In this document: piece after piece, positions 9,055-10,000 of the stretch
Numbering within the stretch: the stretch's first letter is position 1
Layout of the letters: every line of letters starts with the position of its first letter
From: Penaeus vannamei
Lineage: Eukaryota; Arthropoda; Malacostraca; Decapoda; Penaeidae
NCBI RefSeq assembly: GCF_042767895.1
Contig: NC_091589.1
Coordinates: forward strand, 10,181,294-10,191,293
Length of the DNA stretch: 10,000 nucleotides
Direction: 5' to 3'
Made by a program: the position numbers and the translations under genes
Notes under the pieces: model-generated
The model's database searches: none
The model's input: the letters and a program-made list of their open reading frames with translations, nothing else
Told to the model about the DNA's origin: nothing

Positions 9055-9600
9055 CCTACCCCCCATCTCTCTCACTCTCTCTTTCTCTCCCTACCTCTCT
9101 CTCTCCCTACCTCTCTCCCTACCTCCCCCTCCCCCTCCTCCCCCTCCCCCTCCCCCTCCCCCTCCCTCCCTCCCCTCCTCCCCTCTCCTCCCTCTCTCTC
9201 TCCCTACCTCCCCCTCTCCCTCTCTCTCCCCTACCTCCTTTCCTCTCCTCTCCTACCTCCTCCCTCTCCCTTTCTCCCCTACCTCCCACTCCCTCCTCTC
9301 CTCTCTCTCCCTCTCCCCTCTCTCTCCCTACCTCCCTCTCCCTCTCTCTCTCCCACCTCCCTCCTCCCTTTCTCCCTACCTCCCACTCCCCCTCTCCCTC
9401 GCTCTCCTACCTCCCTCTCCCTCTCCCTCTCTCTCCCTACCTCCTCCCTCTCCCTTCTCCCTCTATCTCCCTACCTCCCCTCTCCCTCTCCCTTTCTCCC
9501 TACCTCCCACTCCCTCTCTCTCCCTACATCCTCCCTCTCTCCCTCTCCCTTTCTCCCTACCTCCCCTCCTCCCTCTCCCTCTCCCTCTCCCTACCTCCCA
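9045..9600. repeat. CT-rich minisatellite with CCCTACCTCC unit
   Basis: Almost pure C and T. The landmark CCTACCTCC or a one-base variant recurs, with its TACC at 9057, 9092, 9108, 9120, 9205, 9232, 9254, 9280, 9329, 9377, 9408, 9438, 9472, 9501, 9558 and 9592, and variants near 9354 and 9525. From about 9200 onwards the spacing is mostly 22-34 bp, with CTCCCTCTCCCTTTCT-like filler. The 297-codon plus frame across it is Ser/Leu/Pro only. It resembles the minisatellite at 2760-3207 in texture but has a different landmark. Confidence 0.92.
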
Positions 9601-9742
9601 CCCCAACACAGATCTCACCCCAAACACACACAACCCCCCTCTTTCACACACCCCTCCAACCCCCCTCCCCCAACAACTCCCCTCCTCCTATACCCACTCT
9701 CAACTACGCTTTACATCCCCATACGCAACTACGCTGAACAGA

Positions 9743-9745
<3 letters not shown>
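9601..9745. other. C-rich unique spacer
   Basis: CA- and C-rich but not periodic. The decamer CAACTACGCT occurs at 9701-9710 and 9726-9735. No gene or RNA signature. Confidence 0.45.
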
Positions 9746-9812
<67 letters not shown>

Positions 9813-9813
9813 C

Positions 9814-9882
<69 letters not shown>

Positions 9883-9892
9883 CACACACACA
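9746..9892. repeat. (AC)n microsatellite with three G interruptions
   Basis: About 73 AC units with A-to-G changes at 9806, 9818 and 9876, giving GCACAC-type variants like those fixed in the array at 1889-1936. Confidence 0.97.
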
Positions 9893-10000
9893 TACAACCT
9901 TATCGCCTTATCGGATTGTGTAAGATTGTGTGTCTCCACGTGCGTGCATGTGCGTGTGCGCGCGTATATGTGTGTATGTTTGTGCATGTACATACGTACA
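9893..10000. other. Short duplications and alternating purine-pyrimidine tract
   Basis: CCTTATCG is tandemly duplicated (9898-9905, 9906-9913) and GATTGTGT is repeated at 9914 and 9924. From 9937 to the window end the bases alternate pyrimidine and purine with a single break at 9979-9981, including a CGCGCG core near 9959-9964. The feature may continue beyond the window. Confidence 0.7.

Noticed and set aside
8844..9737. 297-codon plus-strand frame, longest in the window
   Set aside because: Ser/Leu/Pro only, produced by the CT array and CT-rich minisatellite.

Overview
This window is eukaryotic, non-coding, repeat-saturated DNA. I find no protein-coding gene, RNA gene, insertion sequence or CRISPR array that the sequence supports. 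By my reading, well over three quarters of the 10 kb is simple-sequence repeat (SSR), minisatellite or degenerate low-complexity sequence. The long open frames on both strands are by-products of repeats whose units contain no stop codon; their translations are pure Val/Cys, Leu/Ser, Pro/Ala/Cys/Leu or His/Thr runs.

The density and mixture of arrays (AT, AC, AG, AAT, ATGT, CCTG, GATA, plus Pu/Py minisatellites of about 30 bp) fit what is known of penaeid shrimp and related decapod genomes, which are exceptionally rich in microsatellites. This is inference from texture only; another SSR-rich invertebrate such as a cephalopod cannot be excluded. No gene is available to fix the taxon.

Layout. 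1-830: mixed ACAT/CA sequence, a (TA)n tract, a T-rich stretch and thin unique DNA. 834-1155: a nearly pure CCTG array of about 80 units. 1156-1782: unique DNA around a purine-rich stretch. 1792-1948: (AC)n turning into a GCACAC hexamer array. 2249-2490: a second (CA)n with C-rich tail. 2760-3207: polypyrimidine minisatellite. 3208-3330: a small island with six TGCAA motifs. 3331-3779: GATA, GAGAAA and GA arrays. 3935-4322: CTGT, CT and GT arrays, inverted relative to the preceding block. 4485-5300: AAT/AAC-rich DNA with an embedded 51-bp tandem duplication. 5309-5441: an island bounded by C12 and G13. 5569-5828: TATG-CA-TA compound array. 5981-6240: degenerate CAT/CAC trinucleotides. 6376-6812: a diverged satellite with alternating monomer types. 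6932-7343: GA and related purine arrays. 7549-7850: GGA/GAA-rich minisatellite. 8061-8640: the longest stretch of complex DNA in the second half, with a GC-rich hairpin and promoter-like motifs. 8932-9600: CT array and CT-rich minisatellite. 9746-9892: (AC)n. 9893-10000: alternating purine-pyrimidine end.

The parts most worth a second look are the A/B satellite (6376-6812), the nearly uninterrupted CCTG array (834-1155), the C12/G13-bounded island (5309-5441), the inverted SSR pair (3625-4035) and the complex island at 8061-8640. There is no set of genes working together here, and I do not see evidence for an undescribed protein system.
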